NCBI RefSeq assembly: GCF_910592395.1
Contig: NC_088315.1
Coordinates: 10,296,501-10,360,500 of the forward strand
Direction: 5' to 3'
Length of the DNA: 64,000 bases
Source of the DNA: Lineus longissimus
Lineage: Eukaryota; Nemertea; Pilidiophora; Heteronemertea; Lineidae
The notes beneath the pieces were generated by a model. That model saw nothing but the letters and a program-made list of their open reading frames with translations, was not told the DNA's origin and searched no databases. Shown piece after piece: positions 44,117 through 53,155 of the stretch (the first letter of the stretch is position 1; each line of letters opens with the position of its first letter). Both the position numbers and the translations under genes were made by a program.

Positions 44117-45321
44117 TTAAGGTTTTTTAGACTTTAGGCTTTTTATGTCTGAAATTGGTAACCATTCATTGAATTTACCACTGTAACCCTTCCATTTCAC
44201 TAATCCGTATTTTTTACCTTTAGTGGTCTTGCGCCTTATTATCTTCTCGATCTTGTATTCTATTTGGTCAGGATTAGGAACATAACTTAATTCCTCCTCA
44301 TAGAAATATCCTTGAATTTCTTCCTTTTGGTAATCTTCAAGTTTGTAGACAATTGGATGAGTGAAGATTATCTGTCTTATTTGAAAAACTTCTTCAGTGA
44401 AATTGGGCAAGTAGCCTTTGTCGAAAATAGTCTTGTACTTTGAAATTCTGACACTGTCACCAACCTTGTACCTTGTACTTTGGATCACCAAATGTTTCTT
44501 TAAGGTGAAGACCATAAAGGTTGTACCAGACAGTTCCTTCATTCTCCCTCTTTCTGACGTCAATTGGTTTCATACCTATTGATGAGTGAAATGAGTTGTT
44601 GTACCCGCTCACCAATTCATCTAGGACATCGACCCACTTGTCAGTTTCCTTTGCGGTGAAGTACTTCCACATTTTATCCTTTAAAGTTCTGTTGAATCTT
44701 TCCACAACTGCTGCCTTCTTACTTGAAAATGTAGAGAACCACACTGTTGTTTTCTCTCAAGAGTTTTTTGAAGTGTTGGTTGTAGAACTCATTGCCTTCG
44801 TCAAATTGAATTTTCTCCGGTTTTGCCGCAACTGGGTTAGCCTCCTCAAAGATCACTTTAAATGCATCTCTGATTTCTTCTCCTCTCTTGCTCTTAACGG
44901 CCATAGTCCAAGCATAGCGACTGAATAGGTCAATTACTGTCAAAATGAATCTGTTGCCTTTATTTTGTTTCTCAAATTTTTGCATGTCCACAAGATCTGC
45001 TTGCCACTGTTGATCGATGTACGATACCATTGTCTTTCGGAACGTAAATTTCTTAATGGCCGGTTTGTGTAGTTGGTGAGTTGGTAGTGTGTCTAGAAAT
45101 TCTTTTACTTCCTTGTACTTGATTTTGTTACTAGTTTTACCAGTAACACTATCTTCCCTTACTTGTTTCCATATCTTACCTAATGAACTGTAAGCCACAG
45201 GACTTTCAGGATTGTAGTACAAATCTCTCAGATACTGTTCGGTGTTGTCTGGGTTCGACTGTTCGATGCTGCCTGGATTAGACTGGACTTTGCCTGGGTC
45301 TTTTAGTTCTGTTTTACTCAT
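44117..45321 (-). pseudogene. Polinton integrase (DDE, RVE family) with chromodomain, frameshifted
   Basis: ATG 45321 begins a frame with an N-terminal region and catalytic-core motifs WQADLVDMQKF (first Asp), DLFSRYAW and FDEGNEFYN (second Asp). The frame shifts near 44735; next come KKAAVVERFNRTLKDKMW (Glu) and HSSIGMKPIDV. A second shift near 44470 leads to KVGDSVRISKY and a C-terminal chromodomain (YKIEKIIRRKTTKGKKYG, LVKWKGYSGKFNEW). Retroviral-type integrases insert the element; chromodomains can steer to chromatin. The start codon is only 4 nt from that of the divergent ATPase gene. Confidence 0.9.
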
Positions 45322-45328
45322 TTAAATG
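45319..45328. promoter_or_regulatory. CATTTAAATG: shared palindromic divergent start
   Basis: The integrase ATG (minus, 45321-45319) and the ATPase ATG (plus, 45326-45328) are separated by TTAA only, forming a perfect 10-bp palindrome. Each start thus has TTTAAATG. Neither gene can have a 5' untranslated region that does not overlap the other gene. Confidence 0.85.
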
Positions 45329-45940
45329 AAGGCAAAAGAGATACTAGTTTTCAGCCCACACAACATGTTGATTTCAGGAGTCACCAATTGCGGTAAGACT
45401 CATTTTGCTCTTGACCTCTTAGAGAAGGAATATCGTCATAAGTTCCAGAACATAGTCATTTTCTGTCCCACTTACTTCAGAAACAAGACGTACAATAGGA
45501 GATTGATTTACGAAGACAAGAATGTTTTCATTGTCAATCCAATTGCTGTAGCCAATAATTTAGACCCTGTGCTTCAATTTGCCACCATGGCCTTCGAAGG
45601 ATCACAGACATTATTCATCATTGACGACTGTACTAATTTGAGAGACACAAAGAAGAAGGTGTCTGAGTTATGTAATCTTGCCTTTTCCGGTAGGCACTAC
45701 AATCTGACTGTTTGGTTACTCGTTCAGAAGTACAACTCTGTTGTTAAGGACTTCAGAGAGAACATAAGGGTTTTAGTCCTGTTTTTCAACAAGGATGAAT
45801 CGGCAATGAAAGATGCCTTAGAAGAAAATAGTGTTATCCCTAAAGACCAGAGGCAAAAATACATAGATGCCCTTAAAAAGACGAAAGGATCTAAATTAAT
45901 CATAAGACTAGAACACCCGTATGGTTTTATTCACGTTTAG
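45326..45940 (+). CDS. Genome-packaging ATPase (A32/FtsK-HerA type)
   Basis: 204 residues. Walker A is GVTNCGKTHFALDLL (residues about 17-30) and Walker B is TLFIIDDCTN (about 95-104), followed by SGRHYNLTVWLLVQ, the sensor-like segment of the viral packaging ATPases. Length and position among capsid genes fit the Polinton ATPase, which pumps DNA into preformed capsids. The frame is intact. Its stop overlaps the stop of the convergent membrane-protein gene. Confidence 0.9.
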   Translation: MKAKEILVFSPHNMLISGVTNCGKTHFALDLLEKEYRHKFQNIVIFCPTYFRNKTYNRRLIYEDKNVFIVNPIAVANNLDPVLQFATMAFEGSQTLFIIDDCTNLRDTKKKVSELCNLAFSGRHYNLTVWLLVQKYNSVVKDFRENIRVLVLFFNKDESAMKDALEENSVIPKDQRQKYIDALKKTKGSKLIIRLEHPYGFIHV

Positions 45941-46374
45941 TCTTTCTTCTTCTTTCCAACGAAATAGTAAATCCCAAAACCCAAGACGCTCATTCCTAAA
46001 ATGATCCAAAGGTATTCGTAATTCTTCATTTCATCGCTGGGCTTGTAGTAGTCGCTCAATTGCGGTTGTCTAGGAATGGTAATTTTATCATGTGGGTTTA
46101 AACTGTTGTACAATGAAAGTGAGGCGTCGGCATTTTTGAAGTCAATTGCTGCTTCATGTTCTCTCTTTAATTCAAGGTTAACGAAGTCAATGGTACTTTT
46201 CCTATGCTCATCCCATTTTGTGGATGCTCTTTGCAATTGCTCTTGAGCTAAATTGTGTCTCTTCATTTCATCCTCATAGCCATTCTTGTCTAGTTTTTTA
46301 AAAAGGTGACTAGTACCGGCAAAGGCTAAACCATTAACCAGCGCAGAACCAACCATCATAGCTATTCCTGCCAT
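45937..46374 (-). CDS. Conserved Polinton virion-type membrane protein
   Basis: 145 residues, ATG 46374 in CTAAATGG. Structure: hydrophobic N-terminus (GIAMMVGSALVNGLAFAGT), a long charged coiled coil (RHNLAQEQLQRASTKWDEHR), a linker with PRQPQLSDYYKPS, and a C-terminal transmembrane helix (LWIILGMSVLGFGIYYFVG) with KKKK tail. I recognise it as a recurrent uncharacterised Polinton gene found beside the capsid genes. Intact. It converges on the ATPase, sharing 4 bp. Confidence 0.75.
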   Translation of the reverse strand: MAGIAMMVGSALVNGLAFAGTSHLFKKLDKNGYEDEMKRHNLAQEQLQRASTKWDEHRKSTIDFVNLELKREHEAAIDFKNADASLSLYNSLNPHDKITIPRQPQLSDYYKPSDEMKNYEYLWIILGMSVLGFGIYYFVGKKKKD

Positions 46375-46432
46375 TTAGTTTAGTGTGATTTTAGCCAAAA
46401 TGAGTAAAAAATCAGGCGCAGTGAGTAAAAAA

Positions 46433-47188
46433 TCAGGCGCAGTGAGTAAAGGCCAATTGATACTGTACATCAAAACCATTAAGGTCGATAATGCCATTGT
46501 TTTCATCTGTTAGACGAATATTCAACTTGCCAACACTTGATTTGCACGGAATTTCCATGTTATCCCCAAAGGAATATGCTATCATATCTCCAAAGTTAGA
46601 TTCTTTTATCGGTCTAGTGGCTAAGACATCTGATGGCTTGCCATTGCTCATTACATTGTTGACGATGTCACTGTGGAAAACAAAATAGTCCATTGGTCTA
46701 AAATTTATGGGCCTATCGCTTACAAACTCACCATTTGTTGGTAAAACTGGATATGTGGGGTAAGGCCATTCCGGTTTAAAGCCAAATAATTCATTGCTTT
46801 TACCAAAAAACATAATCTGGTAAAACTCTCCATTTTTTCTCTTAAGCATCTTCATTACTGTCCTACCAGTGGGTTCATCAACATCAAACTTAACAGCATT
46901 TTTGCTTAAACTATTTTCTTTCAATTCATTTGCAAACATCTTTGAAAAGCTTTCAAGGTCATAGAGACCATCGGGTATTTTAATCTCTGTAGCATCTATT
47001 GAAGATCCACGCACCTTAATTTCGTTATTTTGTTTTGCTTTACTTATGTTGTATAATGTACAAGGTATTTCTGCAAATGTCAAACTGACGCTAATGACAT
47101 TCTGAATTTCAGTGTTAAGATGTATGGTTAAATCATGTGATTTCTGTTCTGGGTAGTCACTGGAATTAATGTACACCACGGTTTTCAT
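46433..47188 (-). CDS. Minor capsid protein (penton, single jelly roll)
   Basis: 251 residues, ATG 47188 in GTAAATG. Typical elements are an N-terminal strand block (VYINSSDYPEQ, NVISVSLTFAEIPCTLYNI), YDLESFSKMFANEL, LFGFKPEWPY, RPMDYFVFHSDIVNNVMSNG, SDVLATRPI and LNIRLTDENNGIIDLNG. Length and order match Polinton penton-like proteins, expected at the five-fold vertices. The reading frame is intact. A tandem GCGCAGTGAGTAAAAAATCAG motif lies just after the stop. Confidence 0.85.
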   Translation of the reverse strand: MKTVVYINSSDYPEQKSHDLTIHLNTEIQNVISVSLTFAEIPCTLYNISKAKQNNEIKVRGSSIDATEIKIPDGLYDLESFSKMFANELKENSLSKNAVKFDVDEPTGRTVMKMLKRKNGEFYQIMFFGKSNELFGFKPEWPYPTYPVLPTNGEFVSDRPINFRPMDYFVFHSDIVNNVMSNGKPSDVLATRPIKESNFGDMIAYSFGDNMEIPCKSSVGKLNIRLTDENNGIIDLNGFDVQYQLAFTHCA

Positions 47189-47204
47189 TTACTGTACTTA
47201 AATT

Positions 47205-47441
47205 CTACTTGATTATGTTTCTGGGTAAAATACCTTGATCGTAAAAGTATTCCAATGTTACATTACTTACTGCTACAATTCCGCCAAGTTTAAGAATCTC
47301 TTCTAAGTTTGCCTGACTTGGCGGGCCAATGGCAATTCTCAAGAATCTCTTAAGTAAATATGAGTAACCAATTGTTGCTGTTGCCAATAACACACTTTGG
47401 TACAGTGTATTGATGATTTCCTTCTTTCCTGGTGTTTCCAT
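47205..47441 (-). CDS. Small conserved Polinton protein, 78 aa
   Basis: ATG 47441 in ATTCTAAATAAATGG. Two moderately hydrophobic helices (YQSVLLATATIGYSYLL and LKLGGIVAVSNVTLEYF). It lies between major and minor capsid genes, a place where Polintons typically carry such a short membrane-like protein. Function unknown. Intact. Confidence 0.65.
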   Translation of the reverse strand: METPGKKEIINTLYQSVLLATATIGYSYLLKRFLRIAIGPPSQANLEEILKLGGIVAVSNVTLEYFYDQGILPRNIIK

Positions 47442-47539
47442 TTATTTAGAATGAAATCTTCATTGGTGACACCAATTGATTCATATTAACTATAAAACAA
47501 TCTTAATGTTGTGGCAATTGGCAGTCAAAATTAATGATC

Positions 47540-48790
47540 TTAATGTTGCAAGGAAACAATCTGTGAATTTTGAATGTTAACTTGAGCATCAGAAACCACA
47601 AATATGTGCATTTTGTATGGCCCCTTTCCAGATTCTTTTGTTATCGACAATTGAATACCATCTTTAGTGTTTAGAAGCTTTTTGCCCGATCCGTGTAATC
47701 TATTGTCTTCAGTAGTTCTCAGGTCCAACCAAAGACCGTAGTTATTCAAGTCTCCATAGTACTTTTTCATAGACATGTTGCAGTCGTAAGTTTTCTTTAA
47801 GTCTTCTGTCATGAAGTGTTTCTTGATCTCCTCCCATTGATCTAGCATTCTCATTCCTTCTGGAAACACCTGATTAGCAACTCCTTCGATGGTTATTTGA
47901 ACTTTTGTGTTGTTAGGATTTTCAAACTTTTCAGAATCTCTTGAACCATCAGTGTAATCAGAGATGAATAGAAGTAATAGTCCTTTAATGGACATTCGAG
48001 GAAAATTGATGTTCTCGTTGATCAGAGTTTCATTGGCTGTTACGTTGACAGTTTTGAAGTGATCTACCAAGTCGTAATAGATGGAGAAACCTGAATTGTA
48101 CTTGTTTGTAAGTGTATTGGCTAATCCCTTGTTAGTTACTGTGTCATATTCAAAACTGATATTTTCAAGTTTGTAATTCATGTTTGCAGTTGTGCTGGTA
48201 ACGATGATCTCCTCCTTTGGTGCTAACGTAATCTCGATGATCACATCCTCTTGAATTGGAAACTTGTAAAATGGAGCATAGTTGAAAAATAGTTCAAAAT
48301 CTAACGGTATCTTGTACTTGGCTCCAAATACTTTCTTCAGTGTTTTCTCATCGCTGGTTTCACCGGTAACGTCGGCTTCTGCCACACCTGATCTCAACTT
48401 TCTAAGATTTTCTGACTGAATACCTTGAAAAACACTATCGTTCCTTTGCTCTTGTGTTAACCAGAGATCTTTAAAAGTCGAATAATGACTGTATTCATTG
48501 AGATCAAATATCTGTTCCGTTCCCCACTTAATTACCATCTCGGATAACAGGTTTCTGCCGAGATTGTTAACCACGCTGTTCTTTGAATCACCAGAAATGG
48601 TGACATCAGCTGACAGAAAAAGAGACCTGGGTACAAAGAACGTATTTTCTCTTAAAGCAGGTATTCTAATGTACAATGTTTCTTTTGGGTTAGCAGAAGA
48701 CGGAATGTGCGTGATGATGTGATGATTTCTCTCGGCCCCGAGTGGAATCTTATGACTCCTTTCAGTGTTGAGAAGTACTCCAGTTGTCAT
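47540..48790 (-). CDS. Major capsid protein (double jelly roll)
   Basis: 416 residues, ATG 48790 after TAAATAGA. Recognisable blocks are TLYIRIPALRENTFFVPRSL near residue 38, NLGRNLLSEMVIKWGTEQIF, QEQRNDSVFQGIQSENLRKL, KKVFGAKYKIPLDFELF, VIIEITLAPKE and YKLENISFEYDTV; the length and order fit Polinton major capsid proteins, which form hexon-like trimers of an icosahedral shell. The frame has no break over the whole length, in contrast to polB and integrase. Confidence 0.9.
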   Translation of the reverse strand: MTTGVLLNTERSHKIPLGAERNHHIITHIPSSANPKETLYIRIPALRENTFFVPRSLFLSADVTISGDSKNSVVNNLGRNLLSEMVIKWGTEQIFDLNEYSHYSTFKDLWLTQEQRNDSVFQGIQSENLRKLRSGVAEADVTGETSDEKTLKKVFGAKYKIPLDFELFFNYAPFYKFPIQEDVIIEITLAPKEEIIVTSTTANMNYKLENISFEYDTVTNKGLANTLTNKYNSGFSIYYDLVDHFKTVNVTANETLINENINFPRMSIKGLLLLFISDYTDGSRDSEKFENPNNTKVQITIEGVANQVFPEGMRMLDQWEEIKKHFMTEDLKKTYDCNMSMKKYYGDLNNYGLWLDLRTTEDNRLHGSGKKLLNTKDGIQLSITKESGKGPYKMHIFVVSDAQVNIQNSQIVSLQH

Positions 48791-48868
48791 TCTATTTATT
48801 TGACTTGAAAATCATTCTATTTATTTGATCATTTCATCTCTGACTTGAAAATCATTCAATCATTGATT

Positions 48869-49557
48869 TTACTTAGCAGCTTTAACAGCTTTAACAGCTT
48901 TAACACCTTCTATTAAACCGTAGATTATGGAGCTAACAACAACAAACACTAGAATGACTAGATGTTCGGCCATGAACCCAACAACTGCACCAATTGTTTT
49001 CAGGAGAAATGATACGATAGAACCGATGATTCCCGGTAAAGCCGCAACTGATTTCTTGGCTAGTTCTTTTAGCCATTCAGCAAACTTCTTTAGTCCTTCT
49101 TTAACTTTATCTGGAATTGATGATGGTTTATCCGGACTTGGTGGGGTAGGACTTGGTGGAGTAGGACTTGGCGGTCCTGGTTTAGGTACAGCTTTAAAAG
49201 CATTACTGACACCAAGTCCTATGCTAAGACCTAAAGTGGTAATTATCATAATCACTGCAGTTACTATTGCAGCAATTGTAAGGCCTTCAATCTTAAAAAG
49301 TAACTTGATTCTGTCCTTGAGTGAAATCTGTGAATCTGGTTTCTTCAAGACATCAGTGATCAAACGTTTCAGTCTTTTTGCACTGCTTTCAGCTTCTCTG
49401 TCTAATTCAAGCACCTTGACACGTTCTCTATTCAGTTTTCTTTCACTCTATCAATTTTTCTTCTTAGCTCTACCTTTTCGTTAATATCTTCTTCTACAGA
49501 GTTAACAAAGTCTCTTGTTAGATTGTTAAGTTTTTCTTCTAGGTTTTCTATTTTCAT
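48869..49557 (-). pseudogene. Coiled-coil / Pro-rich membrane protein, one frameshift
   Basis: ATG 49557 overlaps the stop of the upstream gene (ATGA). The first 38 or so codons form a coiled coil (LEEKLNNLTRDFVNS) and end at TGA near 49443; a one-base shift leads into the longer frame to 48869. That part has a helix (LIKLLFKIE-like segment), a transmembrane stretch (IAAIVTAVIMIITTLGLSIG), a proline spacer (PSPTPPSPTPPSPDKP), an amphipathic region and a second TM segment (LVILVFVVVSSIIYGLI). It resembles a conserved Polinton ORF usually downstream of the capsid genes. Confidence 0.6.
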
Positions 49558-50432
49558 ATCTTTCTCCCGCTTAACTGCTGCAAGATCATCCCCAGCGTGT
49601 TTAACCCTCTAACTTCTCTCAAAGCGTATTCTGTAAAACCAAATGCCCTTAATTCTTCATCAGTAGCATCTATGATTTTAACTATGGGTTTAGAAAAAGT
49701 TAAAATATCAAGATCTATTGTACGTGGAGTGGGTTCATCAACATCAAACTTAACTAAAGGTAATACAGATTGAGTTTCCCTTGTTGATGAATAACCTTCC
49801 ATGTCAGGCAATTCCAATGATATTGGTGCTGAAGATGATTCTTGTGTTGAAAATGATTCTGATGTTGAAATTGATTCTGGGTCTGGTGGAATTGACTCTT
49901 TTGCTTTAATTAATTCATTCAAATGATTAATAAATTTTTGGCCATATTTGCCTTTTAAAGTTGCTTCAGAATACACTTTTCCGTTATCTTGAGTTAAGCG
50001 AAAAACTTTAGTTCGCCGCCATTTGACAGTATTTTTTCTTTGGTTGTCTGTAAGTTCATTAAGTTCTTCTGGTGACGGAATGTAGTAAATGTGTTTGCCT
50101 TTTGTTTCAGTCTTAAAGATTGTTGCAATATTACTCAGATTATCCCTGTCATATTTCCATTCTGTTCCTTCAAATGCCTTAACAAGTTCATCCTCAATCT
50201 CGAGGTACCTTAACTTCTGGATTTCTAATTGAGGATCAAAACTTTTTGCTCTTTCTGGTGTTTTAGTAAACGAAGTTTCAGAACTTAAGTTACGACTACC
50301 TGTGAGGTAATTTAATTGGTCATCATGTACTGGGGTCATGAGTGGTGATTTAACATGGGAACTACTTTTTATTACATCTAATAAAGTATTATTAAACTCA
50401 TTCATTTCGAGAGCTTCTCCTCCTTCAGCCAT
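49554..50432 (-). CDS. Unknown Polinton protein, 292 aa
   Basis: ATG 50432 follows directly on the TAA of the preceding gene, so stop and start together make TAAATG. The N-terminus is acidic and Ser-rich; the middle contains WRRTKVFRLTQDNGKV and a Ser/Glu linker; the C-terminus (ATDEELRAFGFTEYALREV) is a short helical domain. A VKFDVDEPTPRTI phrase near residue 230 recurs in the minor capsid protein (VKFDVDEPTGRTV), an odd sharing between non-homologous genes. Intact, function unknown. Confidence 0.6.
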   Translation of the reverse strand: MAEGGEALEMNEFNNTLLDVIKSSSHVKSPLMTPVHDDQLNYLTGSRNLSSETSFTKTPERAKSFDPQLEIQKLRYLEIEDELVKAFEGTEWKYDRDNLSNIATIFKTETKGKHIYYIPSPEELNELTDNQRKNTVKWRRTKVFRLTQDNGKVYSEATLKGKYGQKFINHLNELIKAKESIPPDPESISTSESFSTQESSSAPISLELPDMEGYSSTRETQSVLPLVKFDVDEPTPRTIDLDILTFSKPIVKIIDATDEELRAFGFTEYALREVRGLNTLGMILQQLSGRKI

Positions 50433-51830
50433 TTACTTTACAGTAATAAGAATTAAACTGTCAACAACAGCATAGAGGATAAACTTGATTGTCTCATGAG
50501 TATCATCAGTCTTACTGAGCACATCAGGCCTACTTGTTTCATCAGTCTTATTGGTCACATCAGGCCTGATCTGTCCAGTAGGCCTACCTGTTACAGCAGT
50601 TTTACTTGTTACAGCAGTCTTTTTAATCTCATCATGTTTCACATCTTTTGGTGTGGTATTGGTATTAGCCTTAACCCTTATCTTCTTAGAAGTTTGTCCT
50701 TGCATCAATGGAGGAGGAAAGGTCCTTTCATTGTTAATGTTATTCTTACCTGGCTTCAAGTGTTTAGTTGCTATCAGGATATCATTGTTGTAATTCTCGA
50801 TCTTGCCGATCTTGAGTACCATGTCAGACCCTATGATGTACAGACCTGGGGCAATTACATAGTCTAATCGTGTGTGAGTGTCCGACAGTGCTTTCTGGTA
50901 TCTAGCAATTGAGGTAGGGATAACCACATGCTGTTCAACTGAGTCACTTAGCAGTTTGATGAACTCCTTCTGGGAGTCAAATTCAGTTCCTGTTGTCCCA
51001 GTAATCGGGGTTCTAGTAAGGGCCTGTGATCCCAGTACACAGTAAACATATGTTCTGATGGAATCATTCAATCTTTCTATCCCTGGATTCGAGAAACCTG
51101 AGGACTTAAGAGTCATGAATTGTTGGTACGTTTGGCATGGTTTCTGTTTTATCACATCAAATACATTCTTGTGTCTACTGACATGATCCTTGATGAAAGT
51201 ATCTGGATATTTGAAATTAGTCATCCCAGCATCCCAATCAGATTTAAACATTGGTGGCATTCTATTCTCGTGAACTTGCATCAGAAAGAAATTGATTTTA
51301 GAATCATTGATGTAGTATCCAGGGTCAATTATGCTTGGGTTGTAATCCGGTTCACTCCAGGAAGTCCACCCCTCATTACTTTCAAGCACTGAAAAATCAT
51401 ACTCGTCTTTTAAGCCAAATTCGCTTAGTAACTCGCCTAGTTTCCTACGGTTAATGTTATTATTTGTTTCATTGAAATTGATTTCTCCCAAAATTGCGAT
51501 ATCAAGATTCTTCATAATTTTTCTGATTTGATAGTAAGTGTGGAACCTGTAAAGTGATCTGATCATTTGATTGCTGCTGTTCAGATGCTCTAGTGAAATG
51601 CCACATCCAGTTGTCGCGAACCATACGGCCATGTTAAACTGATTCTGGTAGAACGCCAGTGGGTTTTTTTCAAGTCTAATACAATCATCTCTGTTTTTCA
51701 ATTTTAAAAACTCTGGCGTGATATCACTCTCTTGTACTTTGAAAAATCTGTTAGCGGTAACATAGGTATCAAAGTGATAAAAGTCAAATGTAATGTTATC
51801 CTTATGCTTCGTTGCCAATGGGTAATACAT
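50433..51830 (-). CDS. Conserved Polinton protein, 465 aa, homologous in both Polintons
   Basis: ATG 51830 in TTAAATG. The segment FNMAVWFATTGCGISLEHLN with SLYRFHTYYQIRKIM aligns with FKFALYCATSGSGVSWHNHI and SIFRFHVYFTIRKIL in the partial gene at 63292-64000, which is therefore its homologue. The C-terminus is a low-complexity tail (TSKTAVTGRPTGQIR, repeated T-S-K-T-D units) ending in a hydrophobic FILYAVVDSLILITV, possibly a tail anchor. First gene inside the right TIR. Intact. Function unknown. Confidence 0.7.
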   Translation of the reverse strand: MYYPLATKHKDNITFDFYHFDTYVTANRFFKVQESDITPEFLKLKNRDDCIRLEKNPLAFYQNQFNMAVWFATTGCGISLEHLNSSNQMIRSLYRFHTYYQIRKIMKNLDIAILGEINFNETNNNINRRKLGELLSEFGLKDEYDFSVLESNEGWTSWSEPDYNPSIIDPGYYINDSKINFFLMQVHENRMPPMFKSDWDAGMTNFKYPDTFIKDHVSRHKNVFDVIKQKPCQTYQQFMTLKSSGFSNPGIERLNDSIRTYVYCVLGSQALTRTPITGTTGTEFDSQKEFIKLLSDSVEQHVVIPTSIARYQKALSDTHTRLDYVIAPGLYIIGSDMVLKIGKIENYNNDILIATKHLKPGKNNINNERTFPPPLMQGQTSKKIRVKANTNTTPKDVKHDEIKKTAVTSKTAVTGRPTGQIRPDVTNKTDETSRPDVLSKTDDTHETIKFILYAVVDSLILITVK

Positions 51831-51839
51831 TTAATTTAC

Positions 51840-52003
51840 TTGAATTTTTCCTTGAATTTTCCCTTGAATTTTCCCTTGAATTTTGGTTAGGCCAAAAGTT
51901 ATCAGATGGCAGCACAGTTAACTTCGCGGTTAGGTAAAAAGCTAGCAGATAGCAGCACTGTTCACTTATTTGGTTAGGCCAAAAGTTATCAGATGGCAGC
52001 ACT
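51840..52003 (-). repeat. AT-rich 14-bp repeats and three copies of a 31-bp repeat
   Basis: TTGAATTTTCCC-type units occupy 51840-51884. A unit of GGTTAGGCCAAAAGTTATCA plus GATGGCAGCAC occurs at 51885-51915 and 51972-52002, with a diverged copy between at about 51928-51959. They lie in the leader region of the 465-aa gene. Confidence 0.8.
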
Positions 52004-52084
52004 GACGTAATCAATGTTGAACAGATGTTACTGTTTAACAGGTGTTACATTAAATAGGAATAAATTTCATTCATCTAGTAGAAA

Positions 52085-52150
52085 GTGTGTAAAGCATGGA
52101 GCTTCCACACATGAGGTTATGTGTTGGCGTGGGTTCGTTTCCCGGTGAAG
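52085..52150 (+). repeat. tRNA-like (SINE-type) fragment
   Basis: GTGGGTTCGTTTCCCGG at about 52130-52146 matches a pol III B box (GGTTCGANNCC) with the paired arm CCGGTGAAGG. An A box is not clear. It looks like a tRNA-derived SINE head that entered the Polinton between the last gene and the right TIR. Confidence 0.35.
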
Positions 52151-52278
52151 GCAACATATGAAAACTGGTTTTAGTTGTGGCCAATAGAGTGGGTGCAAAA
52201 TTTATCACGGCGTGTTAAGTTTTAGTCCCACTGGGATAAGTTTTGGGGTCACTGGGATAAGTAAGTAATAGGGATAAC

Positions 52279-52523
52279 TCAAGTAATAGGGAAACTTGTA
52301 GTTTTATCCATGTTACGTATTTTAGTAAGTTTGGTAAGTTTGGGAAAACCCCAAAGACCCCCCAGTGTTAACAGAAATTTTCCATGTTGGGTTTTTGGTA
52401 GTGTTTGTGGGTTAAAACAATGAATTCTTGACAAATGTACATGAATAATGATGAAGGGTGAAGTTTTTTGCCCATGATTCTAGGTTTTGTCGTAGATAGT
52501 CGTACATTCGTTTCCCTATTACT
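52279..52523 (-). repeat. Polinton right terminal inverted repeat
   Basis: Near-identical reverse complement of 32639-32883. Differences are isolated substitutions (for example CATGGAAAATTT against CATGGGAAATTT), so the two TIRs have diverged little; the insertion is young or gene conversion acted. Confidence 0.95.
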
Positions 52524-52529
52524 GTCATG

Positions 52530-53155
52530 GCATCGGTCGGTTTTTTAAAAAAACTGCTTGTCATTTTTTGGCATGTGATATTTGACCCTTTATATCCTAA
52601 CCGGCCGATATCCGGCCACTGGTTTTTGTCTAGTTTCCCAGCCTAGCTGCCTGCCAGTACATACCTAATCACAAGCAACACCATCGCCATCATGAAACTT
52701 AGGCTGGTTTTCGGGCGGTTTAGGGATATGCAATATACTTGTTTTCATCCGTTTGATGAAATAATACTAGTGAAATTAAATAGCTGTCTGGTACATGGGG
52801 GGGGGGGGGGGCATTTGGAGGTCGTTTGGGGTGAAAATTGCTGAAATACTGGGAAACACTAAAAAAATTTCAAGGATTTAAAGAGTTAAAACAGAAGAAA
52901 CTCTTTTTTTCATCTGACTCTGAGTTGGGCTTTGTGCTGGGTCAAACTTCTTTTCTTAAAATGATGTATCACAAGCTCAGCTCCTGCATCATTCAGTCCA
53001 TAAAGCTTTTTACTTCTCGTGCTACATGTATGTAAAGGTAAAAAAGGTTTGACTGTCATTGTCTGTAGACAGCCGCAGAAACGTTTCTTATGTCTTTATG
53101 ATGAATATGATTGTCGAAATGTTTTCAAAGGATTCAAATTGTTATTTTTTTGCAG
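52530..53155. other. Host intron sequence, no gene
   Basis: Between the Polinton's right duplication and the second USP exon. It contains a run of about 14 G at 52797-52812 and otherwise AT-rich sequence with no supported frame. Confidence 0.6.

Larger units (their letters stand above)
32639..52523. mobile_element. Complete Polinton/Maverick (polintovirus), 19,885 bp
   Basis: The element starts AGTAATAGGGAAACGAATG at 32639 and ends with its reverse complement at 52523. Directly outside both ends lies the same 6 bp, GTCATG (32633-32638 and 52524-52529), the target duplication size known for Polintons. It encodes polB, integrase, packaging ATPase, major and minor capsid proteins and several conserved small proteins; no adenain-type protease was recognised. 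It sits in the intron between two USP exons. polB and integrase are broken, while most capsid-module frames are open. A THAP element (38193-39910) entered polB later. Confidence 0.95.

Noticed and set aside
50433-51830. Adenain-type maturation protease
   Set aside because: No His-Asp/Glu-Cys order with the family's spacing was found in this or any other ORF of the first Polinton.
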